From the NCBI RefSeq assembly GCF_024055665.1, contig NZ_JAMXMC010000003.1, forward strand, positions 98,814-162,813: a stretch of DNA of 64,000 nt, given 5' to 3'. Both the position numbers and the translations under genes were made by a program. Shown piece after piece: positions 42,505-51,300 of this stretch. Source of the DNA: Ideonella oryzae. Its GTDB lineage: Bacteria > Pseudomonadota > Gammaproteobacteria > Burkholderiales > Burkholderiaceae_C. Position 1 is the first letter of the stretch, and every line of letters begins with the position of its first letter. The notes under the pieces were generated by a model. That model was not told where the DNA came from. It searched no databases and saw only the letters and a list, made by a program, of their open reading frames with translations.

Positions 42505-43152
42505 GTGCCCGACAACGATTCGATTTTCGCCTCCCGAGCCCTGTACCTCCAGGTGGCCGAGCGCCTGCGCGAGCAGATCTTCAACCGCGAGCTTGAGCCC
42601 GGCAACTGGATCGACGAGCAGAAGCTGGCCGCGGACTATGGCATCAGCCGCACGCCCCTGCGGGAAGCCCTGAAGGTGCTGGCCGTCGAAGGTCTGGTGA
42701 CCATGAAGATGCGCCGGGGCGCCTACGTCACCGAGATGTCGGCTCAGGACGTCAGCCAGGTCTACCGGCTGCTGGCCCTGCTCGAGAGCGATGCGGCCGC
42801 CCAGGTGGCCGAAGGGGCCAGCCCAGCCGAGCTGGCCGAGTTGCGCCAGCTGCACGAGCAGCTGGAGGCCGAGGTGGGGCAGCGGGACGACTTCTTCCGC
42901 ACCAACGAGCGCTTTCACATGCGGCTGCTGGCCATGGCCCACAACCGCTGGCGCGAACAGATCGTCAACGACCTGCGCAAGGTGATGAAACTCAACCGGC
43001 ACCATTCGCTGTTCCGACAGGGGCGGATCGAGGAATCGCTGGCAGAGCATCGCGCCTTGCTGAACGCGCTGGAGCAGCGCACGCCCGAGGAGGCGGCACG
43101 GCTGATGCGGGCCCATTTCGACAACGGCCTGACCGCGGCTCAAACGGCCTGA
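42505..43152 (+). CDS. GntR-family (FadR/FCD) regulator of the propionate genes
   Basis: A 215-residue repressor-type protein: N-terminal winged HTH ([37 protein letters not shown]) and a helical FCD effector domain with metal-type residues in [17 protein letters not shown] and EHRALLNAL. It starts at GTG 42505 and diverges from the mutase gene, which makes that operon its likely target. Ligand may be a propionate-pathway intermediate; this is inference. Its 3' end overlaps the convergent LysR gene by 13 bases. Confidence 0.88.
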   Translation: MPDNDSIFASRALYLQVAERLREQIFNRELEPGNWIDEQKLAADYGISRTPLREALKVLAVEGLVTMKMRRGAYVTEMSAQDVSQVYRLLALLESDAAAQVAEGASPAELAELRQLHEQLEAEVGQRDDFFRTNERFHMRLLAMAHNRWREQIVNDLRKVMKLNRHHSLFRQGRIEESLAEHRALLNALEQRTPEEAARLMRAHFDNGLTAAQTA

Positions 43153-44021
43153 GGCCCATTGCCGGTCAGGGTCTGCGCGGTCAGCCAGGCCTCGAAACTG
43201 GCCAACGCCGGACTGGCCGGCCGGCTGGCCAGTCGGGTGAGCCAATAGCGGCCCACCGCCACCTCCACCTCGAAGGGACGCACCAGCCGCCCCTGCGCCA
43301 GATCCCGCTGGAACATCACGGCAGGCAACAAGGCCACTCCCGCCCCCTGGGCCGCGGCCTCGGCCAGTGCCAGCGAGCTGTCAAACACCATGCCCCGCAG
43401 CGGCGGAACCCGCACTCCCGCCGCGGCACACCACCGGTCCCACTCGTCGACACGGTAGGAGCGCAGCAGGGGCACATCCATCAGGTCCTGCGGCCGCCTC
43501 AGCCGCGCCGCCAACGTGGGGCCGCACAGCGGTGCCAACGGCGCCTGCAGCAGTGGCACGGCCTGGGTGCCGTGCCAGTGGCCATCGCCAAAGCGGATGG
43601 CAGCATCCAGGCCCTCTGCGGCCAGATCCACCCGGTTGTTGTGCGTCTGCAGGCGCAGGTCCACATGCGGGCAGGCCGCCTGGAACCCCGCCAGCCGCGG
43701 CAGCAGCCAGCCGACCGCGTAGGTGGCCACCACGCCCAACGTCAACGTCTCCCGGGGGCACCCGTCACGCAGCTGCTGCAGGCTTTCGGCCAGGCGCTCG
43801 AACGAGGCCGCCACGGCCGGCAGGATGGCCCGCCCTTCATCGGTCAATGCCAAGCCGCGTGGCAGGCGGTGGAACAGGCGCACCCCGTAGCGCGCCTCCA
43901 GGTTCTTGACATGCTGGCTGACGGCGGTCGGACTGAGGTGCAGTTCATCGGCGGCACGCGCGAAGTTCAGGTGCCGGGCAGACACTGCGAAAGCCCGCAG
44001 AGCGTTGAGGGGCAGATCCAT
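43140..44021 (-). CDS. LysR-family regulator (AmpR/PenR-like) of the beta-lactamase
   Basis: A 293-residue LysR protein with HTH in FARAADELHLSPTAVSQHVKNLEARYG and the motif LPRGLALTDEG. Closest in type to AmpR/GcvA regulators. It is divergent from a class A beta-lactamase gene with a 100-base gap, the classical ampR-bla or penR-penA layout, so it likely senses cell-wall fragments and activates bla. Intergenic LysR-type half-sites were not pinned down. Confidence 0.87.
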   Translation of the reverse strand: MDLPLNALRAFAVSARHLNFARAADELHLSPTAVSQHVKNLEARYGVRLFHRLPRGLALTDEGRAILPAVAASFERLAESLQQLRDGCPRETLTLGVVATYAVGWLLPRLAGFQAACPHVDLRLQTHNNRVDLAAEGLDAAIRFGDGHWHGTQAVPLLQAPLAPLCGPTLAARLRRPQDLMDVPLLRSYRVDEWDRWCAAAGVRVPPLRGMVFDSSLALAEAAAQGAGVALLPAVMFQRDLAQGRLVRPFEVEVAVGRYWLTRLASRPASPALASFEAWLTAQTLTGNGPQAV

Positions 44022-44121
44022 GGTTGACCTCTGAAAATGGATGGTCTCCCCTGCATTCTTCCCATTTGTTCCTCCGCCCTCCAGTCCCTAACCTTCGGTC
44101 ACCTTCACCACTGAGAGAACC

Positions 44122-45015
44122 ATGCAGAAACGCGACTTTCTGACCCATCTGCTCGGCCTGGGCTGCCTGGGATCTGCGCTGGCCAATCCGTTGGAGCCCC
44201 AGGAAAATCCAACCCCTTCCCCTGCCCTCCAACAGGCCCTGCGGGACATCGAAGCCCGCGCCAAAGGGCGCCTGGGCCTGGCCGTGCTGGACACCGGCAG
44301 CGGCCGCCGGTGGCTCCATCGCGCCGACGAACGCTTTCTCTTGTGCAGCACCTTCAAGCTGCTGCTGTGTGCCCAGGTGCTGGAGCGCGCAGCCCTTGGC
44401 GAAGAACGGCTGGACCGACCGCTCTCGTTCGATCGTCGCGACCTGGTCGAGTGGTCACCCGTGACCAAGAAGGCCGTGGGCCGCGGCCACCTGAGCGTGG
44501 CCCAGCTGTGCGAGGCCACCATGACCACCAGCGACAACACCGCGGCCCTGCTGCTGCTGAAGACGCAAGGCGGCCCCGCCGGCCTGACGCGCTGGTTGCG
44601 CGCCCATGGCGACACCCAAACCCGTCTGGATCGCAGCGAGCCCGATCTCAACCTCGCTGACCCGACCGGCGAGTGGGACACAACGACTCCGGCGGCCATG
44701 GCGGACACCGTGCAGCGGCTGAGCCTAGGCGCAGGCCTGCCCGCGACAGTGCAGGCCCAGTTGCTGGCCTGGATGAAAGCCAGCATCACGGGCGCCCAGC
44801 GCCTGCGCGCCGGTCTGCCAGCGGGCTGGCAGATCGGCAACAAGACCGGCACGGGAGACGGCATCAGCAACGATGTGGCCATCGTCTGGCCGCCGGGGCA
44901 AGTTGCCCCCTGGGTGGTGGTGGCGCTGCTGAGTGACTGCCGCAGCCCGCGCGAGGTGCAGGAGAGCTGCCTGGCCGAGGTGGGCCGGCTGCTGCCGCGC
45001 TGGCAGCAGACCTGA
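44122..45015 (+). CDS. bla: Class A beta-lactamase
   Basis: A 297-residue periplasmic serine beta-lactamase. All active-site motifs are present: S76-T-F-K79, S137-D-N139, E173-P-D-L-N177 and K241-T-G243. A Cys precedes the active serine (Ambler 69), but the position equivalent to 238 is Gly, so the carbapenemase-type disulfide is absent. The leader MQKRDFLTHLLGLGCLGSALA has a KR-D-F-L start that may be read by Tat or Sec. Start ATG 44122; a strong terminator follows the gene. Spectrum cannot be told from sequence. Confidence 0.93.
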   Translation: MQKRDFLTHLLGLGCLGSALANPLEPQENPTPSPALQQALRDIEARAKGRLGLAVLDTGSGRRWLHRADERFLLCSTFKLLLCAQVLERAALGEERLDRPLSFDRRDLVEWSPVTKKAVGRGHLSVAQLCEATMTTSDNTAALLLLKTQGGPAGLTRWLRAHGDTQTRLDRSEPDLNLADPTGEWDTTTPAAMADTVQRLSLGAGLPATVQAQLLAWMKASITGAQRLRAGLPAGWQIGNKTGTGDGISNDVAIVWPPGQVAPWVVVALLSDCRSPREVQESCLAEVGRLLPRWQQT

Positions 45016-45040
45016 CGATCAAGCCTGGCGAATCGGCATG

Positions 45041-45064
45041 AAAAAAGGCCCCCGAGGGGGCCTT
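45041..45064 (-). terminator. Terminator between bla and gltA
   Basis: AAGGCCCCC (45045-45053) and GGGGGCCTT (45056-45064) form a very stable stem. Six T residues follow on the minus strand, so it chiefly serves gltA, but it probably also stops bla transcripts. Confidence 0.9.
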
Positions 45065-45110
45065 CGCTTCGGAGCGGGAGGGCATGGACGCCCTGCCCGC
45101 TCCGCAGGCA

Positions 45111-46421
45111 TCAACGCTGTGCCAGCGGCTTGACGTCGCGGTTGGCGGCGCCCACGAACAGCTGACGCGGACGACCGATCTTGTACTCAGGGTCGGCGAT
45201 CATCTCGTTGAGCTGGGCGATCCAGCCCACCGTGCGGGCGAGCGCGAAGATGGCGGTGAACAGCGGTACGGGGATGCCGATGGCGCGCTGCACGATGCCC
45301 GAGTAGAAGTCCACGTTCGGGTACAGCTTGCGAGCGACGAAGTAATCGTCTTCCAGCGCAATCTTTTCCAGCGCCATGGCCAGCTTGAACAGCGGGTCGT
45401 TCTCCAGACCCAGCTCCATCAGCACTTCCTTGCAGGTTTCCTGCATGAGCTTGGCACGCGGGTCGTAGTTCTTGTAGACGCGGTGACCGAAGCCCATCAG
45501 GCGCACGCCCGAGTTCTTGTCCTTCACCTGGTTCATGAACTCGCCGACCTTGGCCACGCCGCCCATCTTCTGGATGTCCTCCAGCATGTTCAGGCAGGCT
45601 TCGTTCGCACCGCCGTGGGCCGGGCCCCACAGGCAGGCCACGCCAGCAGCGATGGCCGCAAACGGGTTGGTGCCCGACGAGCCGCACAGACGCACGGTCG
45701 AGGTGGAGGCGTTCTGCTCGTGGTCAGCGTGCAGGATGAAGATGCGGTCCAGGGCGCGCTCGATGACCGGGCTGACCTTGTACTCCTCGCACGGCGTGGC
45801 GAACATCATCCGCAGGAAGTTGCCCGAGTAGGACAGGTCGTTCTTCGGATAGATGTAGGGCTGGCCGACGGTGTACTTGTAGGCCATGGCCACCAGCGTC
45901 GGCATCTTGGCGATCAGGCGGATCGCCGCGATCTCGCGGTGCTCGGGGTTATTGATGTCGGTGCTGTCGTGGTAGAAGGCCGACAAGGCACCCACCAGGC
46001 CGGTCATCACGGCCATCGGGTGCGCGTCGCGGCGGAAGCCACGCAGGAAGAACTGCATCTGCTCGTTGACCATGGTGTGGTTGGTCACGCGCGCCTGGAA
46101 CTCGCTCTTCTGCGTCGCGTTCGGCAGTTCGCCGTTCAGCAGCAGGTAGCAGGTTTCCAGGTAGTCGCAGTTCACCGCCAGCTGCTCGATCGGGTAGCCG
46201 CGGTACAGCAGTTCGCCCTTGTCACCGTCGATGTAGGTGATGGTCGAATTGCACGAGGCCGTCGACAGGAAACCGGGGTCGTAGGTGAACTTGCCGGTCT
46301 GGCCGTACAGCTTGCGGATGTCGATCACATCGGGCCCGATCGTGCCCTTGTAGATCGGCAGTTCCATGCTGGGGCTGCCGTCGGAAAACGACAGGGTGGC
46401 TTTCACGTCGGAGGGAGTCAT
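45111..46421 (-). CDS. gltA: Citrate synthase (type II)
   Basis: Condenses acetyl-CoA and oxaloacetate. The 436-residue hexameric type has [24 protein letters not shown] (substrate His) and [18 protein letters not shown] 46421 follows AAAGGA. Last gene of the sdhCDAB-sdhE-gltA run, with its own terminator. Confidence 0.97.
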   Translation of the reverse strand: MTPSDVKATLSFSDGSPSMELPIYKGTIGPDVIDIRKLYGQTGKFTYDPGFLSTASCNSTITYIDGDKGELLYRGYPIEQLAVNCDYLETCYLLLNGELPNATQKSEFQARVTNHTMVNEQMQFFLRGFRRDAHPMAVMTGLVGALSAFYHDSTDINNPEHREIAAIRLIAKMPTLVAMAYKYTVGQPYIYPKNDLSYSGNFLRMMFATPCEEYKVSPVIERALDRIFILHADHEQNASTSTVRLCGSSGTNPFAAIAAGVACLWGPAHGGANEACLNMLEDIQKMGGVAKVGEFMNQVKDKNSGVRLMGFGHRVYKNYDPRAKLMQETCKEVLMELGLENDPLFKLAMALEKIALEDDYFVARKLYPNVDFYSGIVQRAIGIPVPLFTAIFALARTVGWIAQLNEMIADPEYKIGRPRQLFVGAANRDVKPLAQR

Positions 46422-46448
46422 CGTCGGGTCCTTTCTCACTCAAAACCA

Positions 46449-46721
46449 TCAAGTGGGTTGGCGCAACTGCACCAGCACATCCCGTACCACCGGGATGTCC
46501 AGGGAGCCCTCGGGGTCCTTCCGCGCAAGCAGCAGGTCCAAGAGGTCGTTGTCCGCCAGATCCATCAGCAATTGAAGTCCTTCCACCTGCCGCGCCGTCA
46601 ATGTCTCTTCGTAGCGGCGGAAGAACCGTTCCATGAACAGGTCGTTTTCAAGCAAGCCCCGGCGGCAGCTCCATTTCAGGCGGCTGACGACGGAAGGCTC
46701 CACGCGGGTGGTGTCATCCAT
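46449..46721 (-). CDS. sdhE: Succinate dehydrogenase assembly factor (FAD flavinylation)
   Basis: A 90-residue DUF339/SdhE protein that helps attach FAD covalently to SdhA. The conserved core is WSCRRGLLENDLFMERF (RRGLLE near the N-terminus). ATG 46721 with GGAG upstream is preferred over TTG 46745. Sits between sdhB and gltA. Confidence 0.92.
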   Translation of the reverse strand: MDDTTRVEPSVVSRLKWSCRRGLLENDLFMERFFRRYEETLTARQVEGLQLLMDLADNDLLDLLLARKDPEGSLDIPVVRDVLVQLRQPT

Positions 46722-46754
46722 AGGGGCTTGCTCCACGCAGACCAAAGTGCGTGC

Positions 46755-47459
46755 TCAGACGGCGCGACGCACCATCAATTCCTTGATCTTGCCGATGGCC
46801 CTGGTCGGGTTCAGACCCTTGGGGCACACGTCAACGCAATTCATGATGGTGTGGCAACGGAACAGCCGGTACGGATCTTCCAGGTTGTCCAGTCGCTCGC
46901 TGGTGGCTTCGTCGCGGCTGTCCGCAATGAAGCGGTAGGCCTGCAGCAGGCCCGCCGGACCCACGAACTTGTCGGGGTTCCACCAGAAGCTCGGGCAGCT
47001 CGTCGAGCAGCTCGCGCACAGGATGCACTCGTACAGCCCGTTGAGCTCTTCGCGCTCTTCGGGCGTCTGCAGACGCTCCTTCTCGGGCGGCGGCGCGTCG
47101 GTGAGCAGGTAGGGCTTGATCGAGTGGTACTGCTTGAAGAACTGCGTCATGTCCACGATCAGGTCGCGGATCACGGGCAGGCCCGGCAGCGGACGCAGCA
47201 CGATGGTGTCGGGCAGCGAACGCATGTTGGTCAGGCAGGCCAGGCCGTTCTTGCCGCAGATGTTCATCGCGTCGGAACCGCAGACGCCTTCGCGGCAGGA
47301 GCGGCGGAAGGCGATCGAGGGATCGACCTCCTTGAGCTTGATCAGGGCGTCCAGCAGCATGCGCTCGTTGCCTTGCAGCTCGAGCTCAATGGTCTGCATG
47401 TAGGGCTTGGCGTCCTTGTCCGGGTCGTAACGGTAGATCTGAAAGGTGCGCTTGGTCAT
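46755..47459 (-). CDS. sdhB: Succinate dehydrogenase iron-sulfur subunit
   Basis: Carries electrons from SdhA to quinone. 2Fe-2S cysteines in CREGVCGSDAMNIC, 4Fe-4S in CILCASCSTSC, and 3Fe-4S in CHTIMNCVDVCPKG. Length 234. Follows sdhA by 20 bases. Confidence 0.98.
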   Translation of the reverse strand: MTKRTFQIYRYDPDKDAKPYMQTIELELQGNERMLLDALIKLKEVDPSIAFRRSCREGVCGSDAMNICGKNGLACLTNMRSLPDTIVLRPLPGLPVIRDLIVDMTQFFKQYHSIKPYLLTDAPPPEKERLQTPEEREELNGLYECILCASCSTSCPSFWWNPDKFVGPAGLLQAYRFIADSRDEATSERLDNLEDPYRLFRCHTIMNCVDVCPKGLNPTRAIGKIKELMVRRAV

Positions 47460-47479
47460 GTGAATTGCTCCTTGGGCGC

Positions 47480-49288
47480 TCAGAAGGTACGGACCTTGGG
47501 GGGCACGCTGTCAACGGTGAGCGGCTTCAGGTTCACCGGCTTGTAGGACAGGCCGTTCGAGGCGCTGTCCCACAGGGTGTGCTTGAGCCACTCCTTGTCG
47601 TTGCGGCCCAGCGGGAACTCCGCATCGTCCGCGCCCCGCTCGTAGTCGTTCACGGTGTGGGCACCACGGCATTCCTTGCGCGCCGCGGCCGACACCATCG
47701 TGGCCTGGGCGGCCTCGATCAGGTTGTCGACTTCCAGCGCTTCCATGCGGGCGGTGTTCCAGACCTTGGACTTGTCCTTCAGGGTGACGTTCTTCACGCG
47801 CTCGCGAATCTCGGCGATGCGCGTCACGCCTTCGTCCATCAGGGCCTGGGTGCGGAACACGCCGGCGTGCGACTGCATGCAGGCGCGCAGGTCGTTCGCG
47901 ACGGTCTGCGCGTACTCGCCCGAGGTGCTGGACTCCAGGCGCGCCAGGCGGGCCAGGGTCTTGTCGGCCGCATCGGCCGGCAGCGGCTTGTGCGCCTTGG
48001 GCTCGTTCTTGAGCGACTCGACGATGTGGTTGCCGGCGGCACGGCCGAAGACCACCAGATCCAGCAGCGAGTTGGTGCCCAGACGGTTGGCGCCGTGCAC
48101 CGACACGCAGGAGCATTCACCCACGGCATACAGGCCCGGGATGGGGCTGCGATGATCGTCGCCCTTGGGCACCGACACCTGACCGTGGATGTTGGTGGGG
48201 ATGCCACCCATCTGGTAGTGGATGGTCGGCACCACGGGAATCGGTTCCTTGGTGATGTCGACGTTGGCGAAGTTGTGGCCGATCTCGAACACCGAGGGCA
48301 GACGCTTGAGGATGGTCTCGGCACCCAGGTGGGTCATGTCCAGAACCACGTAGTCCTTGTTGGGACCGCAGCCGCGACCTTCCTTGATCTCCTGGTCCAT
48401 GCAGCGCGAGACGAAGTCACGCGGCGCCAGATCCTTCAGCGTCGGGGCATAGCGCTCCATGAAGCGCTCGCCATTGGCGTTGCGCAGGATGGCGCCCTCG
48501 CCGCGGCAGCCTTCGGTCAGCAGCACGCCCGCACCGGCCACGCCGGTCGGGTGGAACTGCCAGAACTCCATGTCCTGCAGCGGGATGCCCGCACGCGCCG
48601 CCATGCCCAGGCCGTCACCGGTGTTGATGAAGGCGTTGGTCGAGGCCTGGAAGATGCGGCCGGCACCACCGGTGGCCAGCAGCACGATCTTGGCTTCGAG
48701 GACGTGGATGTCGCCGGTTTCCAGTTCCAGCGCGGTCACGCCCACCACGTCGCCGTCGGCGTCGCGGATCAGGTCCAGCGCCATCCACTCCACGAAGAAG
48801 TTGGTGCGGGCGCGCACGTTCTGCTGGTACAGGGTGTGCAGCAGGGCGTGGCCGGTGCGGTCGGCTGCGGCACAGGCACGCTGCACCGGCTTCTCGCCGT
48901 AGTTGGCGGTGTGGCCACCGAACGGGCGTTGATAGATCGTGCCGTCCGCATTGCGGTCGAACGGCATGCCGAAGTGTTCCAGCTCGTAGACGACCTTCGG
49001 CGCTTCACGGCACATGAACTCGATGGCGTCCTGGTCACCCAGCCAGTCCGAGCCCTTGATCGTGTCGTAGAAATGGTAGTGCCAGTTGTCCTCGGACATG
49101 TTGCCCAGCGAGGCACCGATGCCGCCCTGCGCAGCCACGGTGTGGGAGCGGGTCGGGAACACCTTGGACAGAACCGCCACGTTCAGGCCAGCCTTGGCCA
49201 GTTGCAGCGAGGCGCGCATGCCGGAACCACCGGCACCGACGATGACGACGTCGAACTTGCGCTTGGAAATATTGTTGGTCTGTGCCAT
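47480..49288 (-). CDS. sdhA: Succinate dehydrogenase flavoprotein subunit
   Basis: Oxidises succinate to fumarate. Dinucleotide motif VVIVGAGGSGMRASL at the N-terminus, the covalent FAD histidine in RSHTVAAQGG, and the active-site HPTG motif (FWQFHPTGV). ATG 49288 (MAQTNNISKRKFD) gives 602 residues, the usual betaproteobacterial length; a longer frame upstream overlaps sdhD and is not used. Confidence 0.98.
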   Translation of the reverse strand: MAQTNNISKRKFDVVIVGAGGSGMRASLQLAKAGLNVAVLSKVFPTRSHTVAAQGGIGASLGNMSEDNWHYHFYDTIKGSDWLGDQDAIEFMCREAPKVVYELEHFGMPFDRNADGTIYQRPFGGHTANYGEKPVQRACAAADRTGHALLHTLYQQNVRARTNFFVEWMALDLIRDADGDVVGVTALELETGDIHVLEAKIVLLATGGAGRIFQASTNAFINTGDGLGMAARAGIPLQDMEFWQFHPTGVAGAGVLLTEGCRGEGAILRNANGERFMERYAPTLKDLAPRDFVSRCMDQEIKEGRGCGPNKDYVVLDMTHLGAETILKRLPSVFEIGHNFANVDITKEPIPVVPTIHYQMGGIPTNIHGQVSVPKGDDHRSPIPGLYAVGECSCVSVHGANRLGTNSLLDLVVFGRAAGNHIVESLKNEPKAHKPLPADAADKTLARLARLESSTSGEYAQTVANDLRACMQSHAGVFRTQALMDEGVTRIAEIRERVKNVTLKDKSKVWNTARMEALEVDNLIEAAQATMVSAAARKECRGAHTVNDYERGADDAEFPLGRNDKEWLKHTLWDSASNGLSYKPVNLKPLTVDSVPPKVRTF

Positions 49289-49293
49289 TTTGC

Positions 49294-49656
49294 TTACAGC
49301 CTCCAGAGCACTTGAACAGCCCAGCCGGCACAACCCACCAGCCAGACGATGGAGAAGACCTGCAGCGCCAGGCGCAGACCCACCGGCTTGATGTAATCCA
49401 TCCAGATGTCGCGCACACCCACCCACGCGTGGTAGGCCAGCGCCACGATGACCGTGAAGGTCAGGAACTTCATCCACTGGGCCGCGAAGATGCCGGCCCA
49501 CTTGTCGTAGCCCAGTTCACCGGGCATCAGGACCTGCACCAGCAGGACCACCGTGAACAGCGCCATCAGCACTGCCGTGACACGCTGGGCCAGCCAGTCG
49601 CGCAGACCATAGTGCGCACCGACGACGGTGCGCTTGCTTCCGTAGTTGATTGCCAT
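49294..49656 (-). CDS. sdhD: Succinate dehydrogenase membrane anchor subunit
   Basis: A 120-residue protein with three membrane helices (about 28-46, 60-80, 95-115). The heme-b and quinone region is seen around HAWVGVRDIWMDYIKP. Five bases upstream of sdhA. Confidence 0.95.
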   Translation of the reverse strand: MAINYGSKRTVVGAHYGLRDWLAQRVTAVLMALFTVVLLVQVLMPGELGYDKWAGIFAAQWMKFLTFTVIVALAYHAWVGVRDIWMDYIKPVGLRLALQVFSIVWLVGCAGWAVQVLWRL

Positions 49657-49672
49657 TTGCTGAGAACTCCGA

Positions 49673-50101
49673 TCAGTACAGGCCGAAGAGCTTGGCGCCG
49701 AGCAGCACGGTCAGGGCCAGGCTGATCACCAGAGTCGCAATGGCCGACGAGCGACCCTGTTCCTTGGTGACGCTGTGGGTGGCATCCATCCAGAGGTGGC
49801 GCACACCCGCAGTGAAGTGGTGCAGGTAACCCCAGATCAAACCCAGGCAGACCAGCTTCACGAACCAGCCCGGCACGAAGCCGATGCCGGCCACGAAGGC
49901 GCTGCGGAAGGATTCAAACGAGACTTCGGAGGTCACGCTGACGTCGAACAGCCACACCACGAAGGGCAGCAGCACGAACAGGATGGCGCCGCTGACGCGG
50001 TGCAGGATGGAAACGATGCCGGCTGGAGGGAGCCGGTAGTTGCGGATTTCCGTCACATGGATGTTGCGGAACTCCGGACGTTGCTTGAGCGTATCTGCCA
50101 T
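49673..50101 (-). CDS. sdhC: Succinate dehydrogenase cytochrome b556 subunit
   Basis: A 142-residue anchor with three membrane helices. Signature SILHRVSGAILF and the heme-ligand region LHHFTAGVRHLWMD are present. First gene of the sdh operon; its leader includes a hairpin at 50142-50157. Confidence 0.96.
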   Translation of the reverse strand: MADTLKQRPEFRNIHVTEIRNYRLPPAGIVSILHRVSGAILFVLLPFVVWLFDVSVTSEVSFESFRSAFVAGIGFVPGWFVKLVCLGLIWGYLHHFTAGVRHLWMDATHSVTKEQGRSSAIATLVISLALTVLLGAKLFGLY

Positions 50102-50141
50102 GGCGTCTGTCCTGGTTGTGTCAGTCCTGGTTGTGGTTGTC

Positions 50142-50157
50142 TCTCGTCGAAACGAGA
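50142..50157 (-). promoter_or_regulatory. Hairpin in the sdhC leader
   Basis: TCTCGT and ACGAGA form a 6-bp stem with a TTCG loop on the sdh mRNA sense strand, 41-56 bases ahead of the sdhC start. The same leader contains a direct repeat CAACCAGGACNGAC. A possible mRNA stabiliser or binding site. A second hairpin at 50241-50258 has no U-tract. Confidence 0.35.
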
Positions 50158-50276
50158 AATTCGAAGGAACGAGCGGAACGTTGAGGGGCTGTAACCTCAG
50201 CGAAACCGAATGATTTTATTGCAACGCACCAGGCTTTCAGGGGCCTTTCCGGAGGCCCGGTGAACATCACAGGTTT

Positions 50277-51050
50277 TCAATTGAGCTCGTTCCTGTAGTA
50301 ATGAGTGCTGGTGTCGTACCAGCCCCGGCGCAATTCGACGGGCTTGTCGTGATAGGTGTGCGACAGCCGCTCCACATTGAGCAGGGGCGCGCCGACGGCC
50401 ACCTGAAGGATCTCCGCGGTGCGCGCATCGGCCGCCACGGCGCGGATTTTTTCCTCGGCCCGGATCATCCGCACGCCGAATTCGGTCTCGAAGAGCCCGT
50501 ACATCGGCCCTGCGTACTGGGCCAGCCGCTCGGCCGTGAGACCCTTGAAGGGCGTGGCGGGCAGCCAGATCTCGTCCAGCACCACCGCCCGTCCCATGCG
50601 CGACAGCGTGCGATGGATCTGCAGCACGCTGTCGCCCGGTTTGAGCTCCAGCGCCCGGGCCACCTCGGCTGGCGCCCGCATGCGCCGGCAGTCCATGAAG
50701 TGCCGCGCCATGCCGCTGGCGGGCCCCTTGTCCGGCGCCAGCCGCAGGAAGCGGTACTGGATGTTCTGCTCGGTATGGGTGGCCACGAAGGTGCCCCGGC
50801 CCTGACGGCGGGTCAGCAGGTTCTCCATGGCCATCTCGTCAATGGCCTTGCGCACGGTCCCTTGACTGACCCCAAACCGGACGGCGAGCTCCTGCTCGCT
50901 GGGGATCAACTCACCGGGCTTCCACTCGCCGCTGTTGAGGCTTTTGACCAGCAAGGCCTTGATCTGGCGGTAGAGCGGACTGAACGCCGGCCCCGCGGAG
51001 GCGGCGGCAGGCGCAGCGTCCATCGAATCGGGGGCGGGCAGAGCAGGCAT
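50277..51050 (-). CDS. GntR-family (HutC/UTRA) regulator between sdh and mdh
   Basis: A 257-residue regulator: N-terminal winged HTH (SPLYRQIKALLVKSLNSGEW...VSQGTVRKAIDEMAMENLLTRRQGRGTFV, key motif TVRKAIDEM) and a C-terminal UTRA effector domain (VLDEIWLPATPFKGL, ERLSHTYHDKPVELRRGWYD). ATG 51050 chosen; 51023 is an alternative. Lies between the sdh operon and mdh, and a palindrome fills its own upstream region, so it probably controls TCA genes and itself. Confidence 0.9.
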   Translation of the reverse strand: MPALPAPDSMDAAPAAASAGPAFSPLYRQIKALLVKSLNSGEWKPGELIPSEQELAVRFGVSQGTVRKAIDEMAMENLLTRRQGRGTFVATHTEQNIQYRFLRLAPDKGPASGMARHFMDCRRMRAPAEVARALELKPGDSVLQIHRTLSRMGRAVVLDEIWLPATPFKGLTAERLAQYAGPMYGLFETEFGVRMIRAEEKIRAVAADARTAEILQVAVGAPLLNVERLSHTYHDKPVELRRGWYDTSTHYYRNELN

Positions 51051-51102
51051 GGGGCGGCATTGCAGCACACGCGGGGCCGGTCGTCCACCGCAATCGCAAG
51101 TT

Positions 51103-51116
51103 GTCTTATATAAGAC
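51103..51116. promoter_or_regulatory. Perfect palindrome, candidate GntR operator
   Basis: GTCTTATATAAGAC is a perfect 14-bp palindrome in the divergent gntR/mdh gap, with an extra half-site ATAAGA at 51117-51122. It lies 53 bases ahead of gntR and 10 bases upstream of the mdh -35 box. Confidence 0.7.
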
Positions 51117-51125
51117 ATAAGATTC

Positions 51126-51154
51126 TTGACCGAGGGTCAACACCCCCCTAGACT
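51126..51154 (+). promoter_or_regulatory. Sigma-70 promoter of mdh
   Basis: TTGACC (51126-51131) and TAGACT (51149-51154) are separated by the ideal 17 bases. The mdh start is about 140 bases downstream, leaving a long leader. Confidence 0.6.
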
Positions 51155-51300
51155 CGCGAGCTACACTCATGGCCGGTGCGCGCTTGCACAGCGTGCGCGC
51201 CGCTCACAGAGTGCCGGTGGCGACACGGCCCGTCCGCGCAGTCGGAAGCCCCTGCCACGCGACCCATTCCGCTCCCCTACCCTTCCTCGGAGATTTCCAC

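Noticed and set aside
44122-45015. KPC-like carbapenemase
   Set aside because: A cysteine precedes the active serine, but the second cysteine needed for the carbapenemase disulfide is Gly.
50241-50258. GGGCCT/AGGCCC hairpin after the UTRA-type GntR gene
   Set aside because: The stem is short and lacks a U-tract on the minus strand.
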